The notes beneath the pieces were generated by a model. It saw only the letters and a program-made list of their open reading frames with translations. It made no database searches and had not been told where the DNA came from. Below, one piece after another: positions 43,109-52,940 of a stretch of DNA of 64,000 nt (position 1 is its first letter; each line of letters begins with the position of its first letter). The stretch spans positions 20,978,501 through 21,042,500 of the forward strand of contig OX335651.1 in assembly GCA_946894095.1 (NCBI GenBank), given 5' to 3'. A program made the position numbers and the translations under genes. This DNA is from Incurvaria masculella (lineage: Eukaryota > Arthropoda > Insecta > Lepidoptera > Incurvariidae).

Positions 43109-43375
43109 CAGCGGCCTTATTGCCGAACAGCGACTGTCGCTGCCAGCGTCAGTGTCGCTGCTAACGAGACATCGCATACCAAATTTTGCGGCTACCGTTA
43201 CTGCGGATAAAAGATAGGCAACCGCAATTAATTTTTATCTGTAGCCGCCATCGACATAGTCTATGTTGTCGGTATCGGTAAGTCGATGGTATCCGAAAAA
43301 TCTTGTATGCGATGGCTCGTTAGCAGCGACACTGACGCTGGCAGCGACTATCGCTGTTCGGCAATAAGGCCGCAG
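43109..43375. mobile_element. ~265-bp MITE with ~66-bp inverted ends
   Basis: The left end GCGGCCTTATTGCCGAACAG continues CGACTGTCGCTGCCAGCGTC and the right end is its reverse complement with only a few differences over about 66 bases. The centre includes GCGGCTACCGTTACTGCGG. It joins copy 1 at an exact palindrome (43090-43130) in which two 20-base arms are separated by one A. Its ends are the same family as those of the 1.24-kb units, so it may be their deletion derivative. Confidence 0.75.
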
Positions 43376-44620
43376 CGGGCCGATTGTGTAACAACGACTA
43401 TCGCTGCTAACAGTTCATCGTAAACAACAATTTGCGGCTACCGATAAACACAGAATGCGATTGCCTAACTTTTAACCGCAGTGATGTTGAGCTATCGTAA
43501 AAGTTTTCGTCGATCTATCGTGTCGACCTTCCTTTGATTTGACATTTCAATCGAACAAAACACGTCTCTGCATTATAAGAGTTTTGTCACGCTCTATTAC
43601 GACAGGATGTGGAGAGATGGAACGAGACTACTTCAAAGTGAAGTTCATTTTATGGGTTAACATATTTTTGGCGAACAATATTTAATCGTCCTTATTTACT
43701 TAGCCGGAATTTAGTTATTACAATGATTGTAATATTACGCTTCACAATTTAGAGACTATTACGAAATGTTTAATTAATTAAATGTTTGACTAGGCACTAA
43801 TAAAAGTTAGTATCAGTTTTATAACGTGAAGATTTTCCTTATGTAATTTATTTGTCTACTATACCACCTTTTCGAATAAAAATGTGGTTGCTTTAAAAAC
43901 GATACGCCAAAATTGGCGCCAAACATCGGAATTTAATGAATCATTTCAAATGCTTTATGTACCGAGAAACATAAAGCATTGAATTAGTGAGTGATTGGTG
44001 TGCCTGCAACTCAAACTGAATATTGAGATGGAGGCCCGGCGAGTGGAGTGCGATCGAGTTGCGGAGAGAGTCAAAGTTGATGTCTTTACACAATATTCAT
44101 AATACAAAAACACGCTTGTGTTTATTGCACGCCAACTAGACTCAAATAGCACTGCAATCATAATGGTTGATTAAGTATTGTGCATTTTTCGATTGTAAAT
44201 ATGCTACTACTCGGAACAATATTTATTTAATATTCACAATTTCCATTAAGCAAATTGGTGGCGAAAATGTCACTAGTTTATCGTTTAACACATTAAACAA
44301 CTCTTTCAATCACAAAACCCTATAAAACACTGAAAAATCATAAAAACCTTGAATGTTACTTACCTAGCAATAGAGTTCGACACAACTGTTGTAATAGCAG
44401 CAAAGATGTTAAAATTATCTGTCAAAAGCAAACGTTAAAAGTTACGCGATCGCAACCAACCGTCACATTTATGGGTGTCGATCTATTTTTAGCGTCAGTG
44501 CGGTTGGAAAAGTAGCGTTATTAATACTCTCGCAAACCGAGCATCGGCGATCGCATTCGATGGTTAGGTGTCAAATTTCGATCGTTGCTAGCGGTAACGC
44601 TGTTCGGCAATAAGGCCGCA
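43376..44620. mobile_element. Tandem ~1.24-kb element, copy 2
   Basis: It repeats copy 1 from GCGGGCCGATTGTGTAACAA to TTCGGCAATAAGGCCGC with scattered substitutions over its whole length, in the same orientation, starting 1507 bp after it. The 68-codon frame recurs at 43955-44161. The small divergence suggests a recent tandem duplication rather than independent insertions. Confidence 0.75.
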
Positions 44621-44629
44621 GAATACCTG

Positions 44630-45407
44630 CGGGCCGATTGTGTAACAATGACTATCGCTGCTAACAGTTCATCGTAAACAACAATTTGCGGCTACCGATA
44701 AACACAGAATGCGATTGCCTAACTTTTAACCGCAGTGATGTTGAGCTATCGTAAAAGTTTTCGTCGATCTATCGTGTCGACCTTCCTTTGATTTGACATT
44801 TGGAGAGATGGAACGAGAATACTTCAAAGTGAAGTTCATTTTATGGGTTAGCATATTTTTGGCGAACAATATTTAATCGTCCTTATTTACTTAGCCAGAA
44901 TTTAGTTATTACAATTATTGTAATATTACGCTTCACAATTTAGAGACTATTACGAAATGTTTGATAAATTAAATGTTTGACTAGGCACTAATATAAGTTA
45001 TTATCAGTTTTATAACGTGAATTTTTCTTTATGTAATTTATTTGTCTACTATACCACCTTTTCGAATAAAAATGTGGTTGCTTTAAAAACAAGCATTTTT
45101 CCATTGTAAATGTACTACTACTCGGAACAATATTTATTTAATATTCACAATTTCCATTAAGCAAATTGGGGGCGAAGATGTCACTAGTTTATCGTTTAAT
45201 ACATTTAACCACTCTTTCAATCCCAAAACCCTATAAAACACTGAAAAATCATAAAAACCTTGAATGTTACTTACCTAGCAATAGGGTTCGACACAACTGT
45301 TGTAATAGCAGCAAAGATGTTAAAATTATCTGTCAGGTAACGTTAAAAGTTACGCGATCGTTGCGCGGTAGCGCGTAGCGGTAACGCTGTTCGGCAATAA
45401 GGCCGCT
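44630..45407. mobile_element. Tandem ~1.24-kb element, copy 3 (internally deleted)
   Basis: Both ends are present (GCGGGCCGATTGTGTAACAA and TTCGGCAATAAGGCCGC), but two interior stretches are missing. One follows CCTTTGATTTGACATTT (about 44800) and a larger one follows GTGGTTGCTTTAAAAAC (about 45090). The 68-codon frame is lost with the second deletion. It is followed by GGGCTTCGAACCC. Confidence 0.75.
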
Positions 45408-45649
45408 GGGCTTCGAACCCGAAGTTCGGGGAGGGGATGAACCAAAAATAAAACAATAATAGTTTTTCAATGTAAAACGTGTCTGTGCCACTGTCTCTGA
45501 CAAAATAAGGGCCGCGGACATAATTTTTCGTCTGGCCCCCATCAGCAAAACGCACGATTAGGAACATTCAGAAAGAGTATGTTACCAGCTGGCAAACAGA
45601 ACTCAGTGTGCGCGCGGACAAGTGGTCGCATCTCCTAGTGCGTGCTCAT

Positions 45650-45910
45650 TGGTTGAAGGCGCGGGGGGATCGAAGGTGGCGGTGGACAGAGACGGTGGCG
45701 GTTGCTGCAGCACTCGCAGCGGTAGCGGAGGCGGAGGCGGTAGTCCACTTGCCGCGGTAGATATCTATCGCGTTACGAAATAAACGGCTTTTAGGCAAAT
45801 TGGAGTGTCACATTGTTTCGTTACATAATGTAGCAGACGTACGCGACGTGGCGGCAAGGTGGGGGGTGGGGGGCAGAGCGAGGGCAAGGGGGGGGGGGCG
45901 GCGGCGGCGG
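45650..45910. promoter_or_regulatory. GC-rich island with long G tract
   Basis: GGTGGCGGTGGACAGAGACG and GTAGCGGAGGCGGAGGCGG words lie on the left and an AAGGGGGGGGGGGCGGCGGC run (45889-45907) on the right. The middle (45770-45840) is unique-looking and AT-richer. Quadruplex potential is high. Regulatory function is only inferred. Confidence 0.3.
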
Positions 45911-46070
45911 AAGAAAACACATAATTCAAGAATTATCTCTACGTTACAGATTGGTACAGTGAGAGTTGAAGGCGCATCGCCAAATAAAGTGTAGCCATGC
46001 GTTATCGAAGTTCCCCTAATCAGCTTCAATCAGCCTATTTTACGTAATGGATATCATAATAACTGTTATT

Positions 46071-46255
46071 ATATTAGCCCGATAATCCACGTGGGGACAG
46101 TTGCCCTGCCACGACCTTCCTTGAACCTGATGGAAAACAAGAACGGTATTTTAATCAATGCGATGGTACCCAGAAATACGTAGTAATATCAATGATGGTA
46201 CAAACTCGGGCGGGATATATCCTTCCACCTGGTAAGTGAGGATAAATGGGGATTC
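46071..46255 (-). mobile_element. 5S-type SINE body fragment
   Basis: On the minus strand it reads TCCCCATTTATCCTCACTTA, CCAGGTGGAAGGATATATCC, CGCCCGAGTTTGTACCATC and, after a small local duplication, GGGTACCATCGCATTGATTA, ending AAGGAAGGTCGTGGCAGGGC. The 5S head is missing. Confidence 0.6.
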
Positions 46256-46269
46256 CTATAAAAATCTCT

Positions 46270-46630
46270 ACTTTTGCAATGAATAGCGCGCCTCAAAGAG
46301 GTGCTCGATGACGCGGAGAGAGACCCTGCATCCCTTTGGAGTTGGAGGGTTTCTAAGTGTTCAAGAAACTAAGCAGGTTCTGAACTCAACCGTCCCATAT
46401 GCGTCCAATACTCCACGCAAGGTCGTATCTGCGCTTTGTTAACAAGCAGTTCTTGTTACGGCGTAACGCGCCCTGTTGAGGACTCCTTGGCTTGGCTTTA
46501 TCCTCATCCTATGTTCAGGTCTGCACCGAGAATCCTAATGTGGTCGTCAAGTGCAGTGAACAGCCCCTTGTTCGCGCTCAACATGTCTACCTGGAGACCC
46601 ACCTTACCAACGAACCCAAAATAGGCTGAT
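46270..46630 (-). pseudogene. LINE ORF2 C-terminal relic
   Basis: Minus-strand frames read LDDHIRILGADLNIG, QELLVNKAQIRPCVEYWTHM and, after a stop, FLEHLETLQLQRDAGSL. This is the order found after the palm of non-LTR reverse transcriptases: 'ILGLDLSSDL', 'LLLLYKAQIRPHMEYCSHVW' and 'LEPLALRRDVGSL'. The last part has the same bases as 9440-9480 (CTCCGAAGGGATGTAGGGTC versus CTCCAAAGGGATGCAGGGTC), so it is the LINE A family. Stops and shifts show that it is dead. Confidence 0.75.
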
Positions 46631-46720
46631 CCGGGAATTGACCATCATCTTGGATTTTTATAGAAATTCAGAGTATACCATAATCTTGCGTCAAATATAA
46701 AAAAAAATCTGGACCTTTAT

Positions 46721-46757
46721 AGCCTAATTTACATCGAATGTCGATGTAAATTAGGCT
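46721..46757. repeat. Perfect hairpin, 17-bp arms, 3-nt loop
   Basis: AGCCTAATTTACATCGA (46721-46737) and TCGATGTAAATTAGGCT (46741-46757) are exact reverse complements around ATG. No second copy was noticed. Confidence 0.95.
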
Positions 46758-47094
46758 GCTCGTTTAACAAGTTAAATTTTGTATAGACACTTTCGAGTCG
46801 TTTTTGTATTTAAACAAAAATATTTATTGATCTGCTTGGATAACTGATGTGGCCGGACTATGATCGTTTTATTTCAAGACGATTAACGTCTCCGGTATGA
46901 TTTTTTTGGTGACATGGATCGTATTGTTTTTGACAACATTGTTGCTGCGCGCGCAGGTATGGTAGTTGATTATTATTATCCTCCAGCAGAACGATTAAAA
47001 TTAAAATGTTTTCTTCATCCATACATTTTTACCGTATCTACATATCGGTAGAGCCACAACAAAGAAAAGTAAGAAGTGCCATATGGTCGTGACT
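46758..47094. other. Intergenic; no gene seen
   Basis: Unique-looking AT-rich sequence between the hairpin and the next dispersed repeat. Confidence 0.35.
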
Positions 47095-47495
47095 CGCAAC
47101 ACCGCCGCAGTATTCCGGCAGGTCACGAAAATTTTCGTCACGATAAGGTAAATGGCTGAATCTGGGTTCTCATGTTAGAGACCGACCCTCTGATGCCAAA
47201 TATGTCGGTCTGCCTGCGCCAAATGGTTGCGTTATCTATGTAGATTGGCTACACAAAATATATGCACCTGCTGATGAATAAACTGATTGTCTGGACATAT
47301 TTATACTTATTAATTACACAACAATAACCAGTCAGTTTTTTAATAAATACTTAAATATACCTAAAGTTATATCCGTAACCTAAATCGCCTATAACTACGA
47401 AATGGAACCAAATATATGTTCAGTTTTGGCATTAATAAGCAAGTATTTACTGATACTTTCATGCTTCCATCTTTGCAGCCATTTACCTTCTAATT
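47095..47495. repeat. Second locus of the 11839-12600 family
   Basis: It aligns with 12344-12740: TTCCGGCAGGTCACGAAAAT, CACGATAAGGTAAATGGCTG, AAATGGTTGCGTTATCTATG, TAACCTAAATCGCCTATAAC and TTTGCAGCCATTTACCTT. Only the right-arm side is present, so this copy is half of the foldback element plus the same flank. That flank is therefore part of the family. Confidence 0.75.
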
Positions 47496-48219
47496 CTAAT
47501 CTGGATTGCACTGCACCGTGAAAAAAGAGGGAAAAATATTCCAATAGTTCGCGTCGCTCACAAATTTCTCGTTAGTTATTACTTATTGTTTCGTGCTCAT
47601 TTATGATTTTATTTTGACTTGATGTTCTGATTGATTGATGAAGTAGCTACATGCAAAGAATGATTTTTCTTATTGTATGATTTCATGGATACGCATACAA
47701 TTTCCTGTTTGAACATACAATTAAAGTTAAAGCATTGTAAACATAAACAACGAAAGATACTGTCTCCCACAGCACAGGATATCTTAGTGTGGGAAACAGG
47801 GACCAATTGATTTTATAAACAAATTGAATACATTTGACTGTTTTTATTGCTCTGTTCGTGTTTTTTGTAATTATGTGCAAATAACTGTTTTTTTTCTTTT
47901 CTATTACTTGATATGTTACTTTGTTGAATTTACCTACTCGAAATAAATTAACTTTTACTTTTAGTTGCAATGTCAGAGGTTGGAATCCTGCTTAAGCTGA
48001 AAGGCAAACCCATATTTTTTTAAATCTGAATAAATTGCTTCAATGTAGGTGTCGAAGTTTGAGCTGAAATTAATTTTAACTTGGTCCGTTCACCACCGCC
48101 CCATTACGAGATGAATGGGCTTAAATAATAATTGGCGAATATGAACATTCATGTTTTGAATAATCCCTCCGAGTTGGTGCCGCGAGATGAGCAGGCGTTA
48201 CATACGAGTACCCGAGTTA
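47496..48219. other. AT-rich intergenic; no gene seen
   Basis: The minus frames at 47609-47970 are AT-driven. No repeat is recognised. Confidence 0.35.
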
Positions 48220-48620
48220 CCCTCGTGTGTGCGCGCCGGGGCGCAGTGTGAGCACTATTCGATACGATTGCGGACAGACAAATTCCGGCTAACTGGTTGC
48301 AAGTTGAACGTGGAAATGTAAATACGCCCCCGGACCTCTTCCGGGCATGGATGGTGAAGTAGGTTGCGACTTTGTGCTCTAATGAGAATGTTTTAACGTA
48401 AGGAGAGTCGGGCGGGCCGGCGCGGCGCGGCCCGCTCGCTCACGATCGATAGCACAGCGGGCTGCCTGCTATCCTATAAATTGCCTTCGCGCCGCCGCCG
48501 CTGCCGCCGCCGCCGACGCACGTCGGCCTACACAGCTGCACTAATGGCGTTGTTGTGTCGGCGGCGGCGGCGGACAGGGGACCCCCCGCCCTCCCCCGCC
48601 CTCACCTACCCGCTGCACTC
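48220..48620. promoter_or_regulatory. GC-rich island with conserved-looking core
   Basis: GCGCGCCGGGGCGCAG is at the left, GGGCGGGCCGGCGCGGCGCG in the middle, and GCCGCCGCCGCTGCCGCCGC facing GGCGGCGGCGGCGG (48495-48575) at the right, forming a large GC-rich inverted repeat around ACACAGCTGCACTAATGG. An ACGATCGATAGCAC word and a TATAAATTGCC word lie inside. The last could be a TATA-like element, but no transcript can be traced. Confidence 0.35.
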
Positions 48621-49319
48621 CAGCTCACAATCATGACGGCTTACTTTTTGAAGTTGAACGAAAAACTTTTTGAAGATGGACTAACAATCAACTGACTAGG
48701 TCAAATCTTATCATGGATTGAATCACTTTATCCTTTTCTTGAAAAACAATATTTAGCGATGATTTTTGTTTTGTATTTTTTTCATATAATGGTAAAAAAG
48801 CGCAAGATAACTTAAAGCGTTGATTTTACTTATTCCCCATTAAGAACGATTGATTCATCATAGTATAGGTCCCAAAATTCACACAAGAAGTAATTCTGAT
48901 AAAAAACACGTGTTTTCTGTTTGTAAATGTATTTTTTATTGATTTAATTACTAAACGATAACGGGATAAGGATGAGTTAAGTATTCTGTGTTTAAAATAT
49001 TGTTTTATATTGGGTTGGACATGATAAAAAATACCGCAACTTTATTTGCATAAATTTGATGCAAATAAGCTTGGTCACTCTGTGAGCACTTCTCAGAAGA
49101 GACCACCTAGTCATTCGACGTTCAAATTGTTCCAAAACATATATACTTTGTGTTGATATCACCGTATGACTGTCTCACAGTTATTTTTAAAATTGACAAT
49201 AAGTCGTTAAATTTACGCCCTTGTAGAAAGCACATCAATGAGCTCTTGTCTAATAAAGTAAATTTTTAAGGATACCTCCTACGTGGAGGCCACAAAAGTC
49301 GTAACATTATCGATATCTT
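48621..49319. other. AT-rich intergenic
   Basis: No gene. The TTGGGTTGGACATG stretch near 49008 faintly recalls a mariner end, but no partner end was found. A TATCGATA word lies at 49308-49315 next to the following GC island. Confidence 0.35.
49042..49068. promoter_or_regulatory. Inverted pair of octamer sites
   Basis: TTATTTGCAT (49042-49051) and ATGCAAATAA (49059-49068) are perfect inverted repeats, each containing the POU octamer ATGCAAAT, seven bases apart. It could be a POU-dimer type site or a chance AT-rich palindrome. Confidence 0.4.
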
Positions 49320-49630
49320 ACGGACTCTCCCCCCCCCCGTCCCGCCCCGCCTCGCCCCGCCAGCTGCGCGCTCTCGCGGAAAAGTTAATCTTATGAAATC
49401 GCTTGTCCGCCGGTTCGTGTCCCCTTCTCGTCGCTGTCGCTTCGAAATAGCTTTTCGTTGGATTCGTTTCCGAAAAGCGACACGTCGAGTGGTGCCGCCC
49501 CCCCCCCTCCCTCCCCCCCGCAACTCGTTCCAAAGAGCCTTATCTGTCATCGACGCCCTTATCTACCTCGCTCCCGCCGCCCCGCGCCCGCACCCCCTCC
49601 GCACCGCCGCACCTCCGCACCGCGCGACTG
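49320..49630. promoter_or_regulatory. GC-rich island
   Basis: CCCCCCCCGTCCCGCCCCGC at the left, CGCCCCCCCCCCTCCCTCCC in the middle and CCGCACCGCCGCACCTCCGC at the right, all C-rich on the plus strand. The 132-codon plus frame (49393-49791) and two minus frames overlap over it. None has a recognisable domain. Confidence 0.3.
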
Positions 49631-49775
49631 AAGAACTAGCTCAGCCTGGCACAGCTTCTCATCATCGGACTCCAAAATGTGCACCTCAGTTGCCATCTCA
49701 GTTCGTCGTTCTGAGACCACCAATGTGTGTTCAATGTTTAAGAAAACGAACTGAAGCTTATCGTTTGGTGCTCAA

Positions 49776-50490
49776 GAGGATAACGAGGTGATCGAGTTCC
49801 ATACGATGGCTCGTGCTTGTCTCCTCAGTCAAATTATGAAATATTTTTCTGATTTTTTTTAAATAAATGAATTAACTGAGAGCTACGTCCATACGTTTTG
49901 ATATTTGTGTAACCTATCTTATAATCATGATAAGCCCTCTAAAGGTTTGCATCAAAACGTTGTACGACGGCAAAATGGGGTATATCATGGGTATAAGTTG
50001 CTCTTCCGAGCTGCATAAAGCTGTAGTACCCCTCCGCCCCTTTCTATCACCGCACACCGCGAAACAGGCAGGGAATTCACCCATTCACTGTCGGCTTTCC
50101 CAAAATTAGAACCCACCGATTTCTAGATCTTTTATCTATAGGATCGGTAAACTATGGAATCGACTCCCTGCCGAAGTTTTTCCCTCAATGTACAACCTGC
50201 GGTCCATCAAACTTGGTGTGAAGAAACATTTTGTCGGGCCGGCATGTTTTTCGCAGCCACTTTGAAAGTCAAAATGCGCCCAACGACGCCCATGGGCGTC
50301 TTCGGGCGCCTTCAATCCTCACTCCTGGCGTACGCCATATGCCGCGCTAAACAAAAAAAGTTTTCAAAACGTACAGACGTATCTCTCAGTTGGTTTATTT
50401 AATGTGCAAAATTTGAGAAAAATATTTCTTAATTTCACTGAGGAAACAGGCACAAGCCATTGTATAGAACTCGATCACCTCGTTATCCTC
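49776..50490. repeat. Segment bounded by perfect 24-bp inverted repeats
   Basis: GAGGATAACGAGGTGATCGA plus GTTC (49776-49799) recurs exactly as its reverse complement at 50467-50490. Between them lies a LINE 3' fragment (50030-50360), and directly after the right repeat comes a TTTATTTATTTATTTA run. The exact match in otherwise decayed DNA points to a recent inversion or duplication event. Confidence 0.85.
50030..50360 (+). pseudogene. LINE ORF2 C-terminus and 3' UTR relic
   Basis: Frames read AGNSPIHCRLSQN, then FIYRIGKLWNRLPAEVFPSM and YNLRSIKLGVKKHFVG. This is the terminal 'LWNSLPxxVFPxxYxLxxFK' motif of non-LTR ORF2, split by stops. The 3' UTR then shows GGCCGGCATGTTTTTCGCAG and CCTGGCGTACGCCATATGCC, shared with other LINE ends at 10542, 16135-16230 and 27110. 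Same family as 30112-30680. Confidence 0.75.
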
Positions 50491-50978
50491 TTTATTTATT
50501 TATTTAGAAACTTAACAACAAAATTTTACAATATTGAAAAACTTAAATATAAACAAACTAACAGCCAATTATAAAGTTTCACTTTTTATCAATTTAACAC
50601 AAAAATATATCCACTTAATCTAATTCTAAATATTGCATCAAATTCATTTGATGCAATGTACCTACGGGTATGTGAGAAGGTGAGAATGTTAGGGTTTTTG
50701 AGGATGTATGAGGGTGTGTATTTGTGTGTGAGAGAGAGAGAGGGTGTGTATGCTAGCGTATTTGTATAACTTAGTTATTTAATGTCTTAACAACTTTATC
50801 AATATATTATGGTTTTGTATTATTAAATATATCTATGTTACCGAATAATTTGACCGGTCCTTAAACGAGTCCACTGAGAGAGTAAAATGCATAAACGTTG
50901 AAATGTCTTGACTTTGAAACGCTTTAACGCTTAAGTGCCTGTGACGATGCACAGGCGAAGTTCCCCTCCGCGGAGTTA
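50491..50978. other. AT-rich intergenic with simple repeats
   Basis: It begins with TTTA repeats and has GTGTGTATTTGTGTGTGAGA then GAGAGAGAGGGTGTG near 50715-50750. No gene is seen. Confidence 0.4.
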
Positions 50979-51577
50979 GTGTTACGCGGAGACTTGCGTC
51001 GTGGTAAGGCTTTGATAAGACCGACAGTGTTCAACTTCACTCTAGCACACAACCTGACTCTATTGGTGCCGCAACATACGAGTATCTCAGGTCGAGCAGG
51101 TCACGTGTCCTCCATACTGGATCTTCTGCTGACCACTTTACCCACCGGGCACATGGCATCGCTGCTTGCCCGCTCGATTACCCCCTGGGATCATCCATAC
51201 ACACAGATCGACACAAGTGCGTCTGGCACGCGTCTGGTGTGACATTACGAGTCAGCCGATTAGGAATGAATGAAAGAACATTTCTTTCCTTTCCTTGGAG
51301 GCAGTTCTGTTTCAGACGTGGCATCTAGAGAACAATAAACTCCTCCGCGATCACTTGTATGGCTTTCGTCCAAATCGATTCGGTGGGGATCTCCTAGTTT
51401 ACGACTCACATGAGATGGGTGATGCGCTCGAAAATCATGACGAAAGTATGGCTATCGGCCTGACATAATATATGAACTTCGCGAAAGTATTTAACCGGGT
51501 CTGCTTCAAGGCACTGTTTTCCAAGCTGCCCTTCTATGTTCTTCCACCCGAGCTGTGTGATTGGACCGCCGACTTCC
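50979..51577 (+). pseudogene. LINE endonuclease-to-reverse-transcriptase fragment
   Basis: The frame at 50979-51242 reads FNFTLAHNLTLLVPQHTSIS then SILDLLLTTLPTGHMASLLA. This is the end of the apurinic-type endonuclease domain of non-LTR retrotransposons ('.TRIPD..G...SLLDLFLTSDP...V...PLGSSDH'). After a deletion, 51330-51577 reads NNKLLRDHLYGFRPNRFGGD and LTYMNFAKVFNRVCFKALFS (one stop) then KLPFYVLPPELCDWTADF, the reverse-transcriptase entry and motif A. The catalytic YADD half is absent. At 51578 the frame runs straight into the 5S-type SINE body. Sister copy at 34718-34934. Confidence 0.8.
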
Positions 51578-51720
51578 CTGGATGGACGCGATGGCTGAAG
51601 CGGCAATTAAAAATGGTTTGCGCTTTCAGACTAGTCCAATGTAGCTGTGTTTAAATAGAGGAAAGGGCCTCGCATAGCATCGACTTCCTTACGAAAGGCG
51701 GCAAAATATAGTTTGGGACA
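51578..51720 (+). repeat. 5S-type SINE body joined to the LINE fragment
   Basis: GGATGGACGCGATGGCTGAA, GCGGCAATTAAAAATGG and TCCAATGTAGCTGTG match ATTGGATGAACGATGGTCGAA and its neighbours in 19521-19915, continuing to AGGAAAGGGCCTCGCATAGC. The junction with the LINE reverse transcriptase is seamless. Confidence 0.65.
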
Positions 51721-52129
51721 AGCCAAAGCTCCTCCTGGCAGAGCGCCTGGAAAAACCATTAAAATGGATTATTTACTTACATATATATTTGTTTAAGCTA
51801 CTTACAAGCTGTATGTGGGTATGGGTTATATTATTCAACGTATAGCCACAACAATAAAAGAAAAATCACGAAGAGTTCGTTTGCGGATTTTTAAAACGCC
51901 GAGGTACATAATAAAAAAAAAATCAATCAATGAAAATGGAAAAATGAAGTTTAAACCAACCGACGAGCGACCAACGCGCATCTTGTCTTCCTTGCGCCGG
52001 TTTAAAAGCTACGATTATTAGGGCAAATCAATGAAATTTAAATGCGATTCTCATAAACTAGACAAGATGAATACACGGGGTTTTCACTGTTAGCCCACGT
52101 AAATATAGTTCAACATCCGTGTAAAATAT
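51721..52129. other. Intergenic; no gene called
   Basis: The 68-codon plus frame at 51815-52021 (Lys/Arg-rich) has no recognised family. The segment 51960-52080 is less AT-rich and looks unique. I would check it for conservation. Confidence 0.35.
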
Positions 52130-52520
52130 TTTTCATCTTGTCGTCAACAGCCCGCATGTCGCCGCGAGGCTGCGCGGCGAACGGGCAGTAAGCTGGCCCG
52201 TCGAGAGCTCTTTACTATCAAATTCGATAATGAGTGAACGCATTGTGAACCCTTCGCAATCACGCACGGAGTGCACAGAGTAGTGTTCGATCACGCCGGG
52301 AGAGGTATTCGACAAAAGCGATCTGCTGTCACCGCTATCTGCCGACGCCCCCGATAGCTATTCGACGCTCGCGCCACCGTCGCGTCGCCGGCCTGCACGT
52401 TTGTCAACACCCTGCGGTCTCGCGCGAGGCGATGATAAGCCCCGAGTCTCTCCAGCGTGCGGAGGTGGCGGCGGCGGTGGCTGGAAGGAACGACAGGAGA
52501 TAGTGAAGGCGGTAAGTGGC
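52130..52520. promoter_or_regulatory. GC-rich region ending at a donor-like site
   Basis: CpG-rich sequence from CGCATGTCGCCGCGAGGC to AGTGAAGGCGGTAAGTGGC. The final GGTAAGTG (52510-52517) is a good splice-donor match. A CpG-rich stretch followed by a donor is what a non-coding first exon with its promoter looks like. There is no long frame, so if it is an exon it is untranslated or belongs to a non-coding RNA. This is inference from sequence shape only. Confidence 0.3.
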
Positions 52521-52569
52521 AACACTTTTCGATAAATCTAGCTCATAGAAGCAGATATCGCCGTACTTA

Positions 52570-52940
52570 TGTATGTACGTAAACCGTACCGGAGCGAGGA
52601 GGGGAGGGATAGGGGTGGATCGGAAGGCTTATCTTATCCGTCGTGCGCGGCGGGAGGGTGGGGGAGGGGGGGTTGGCAGCGAGCTTTGTATGGCGACGGT
52701 GGTCCTCGCAATGTGCTCCGATATTGTAAATGTGATATCATTTTTCTGGGCGCGCTTAACGAACGGTTCCCCGAAATGGGCGGCGCGCGGTGTGTCCGGG
52801 TCGGGGGTGGGGTGGGGGCGGGAGCCGGGGATGGCAGCGATAATCCGCCGCTGCCGTGCGCGGTTGGGAGCCCCCCCCCCCCCCGCCCGTGCAGCCACTA
52901 TCGATGTGCCCACGTGTGGGCGGCGGCGGCGGAGACGAGC
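52570..52940. promoter_or_regulatory. GC-rich island with G tracts
   Basis: GGAGGGTGGGGGAGGGGGGG (52651-52670), GTCGGGGGTGGGGTGGGGGC (52801-52820) and a run of C (52870-52884), with a CACTATCGATGTGCC word at the right. The 131- and 132-codon plus frames and the 108-codon minus frame run over the same bases and are Gly/Arg/Pro-rich. No domain is recognised. Confidence 0.3.
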
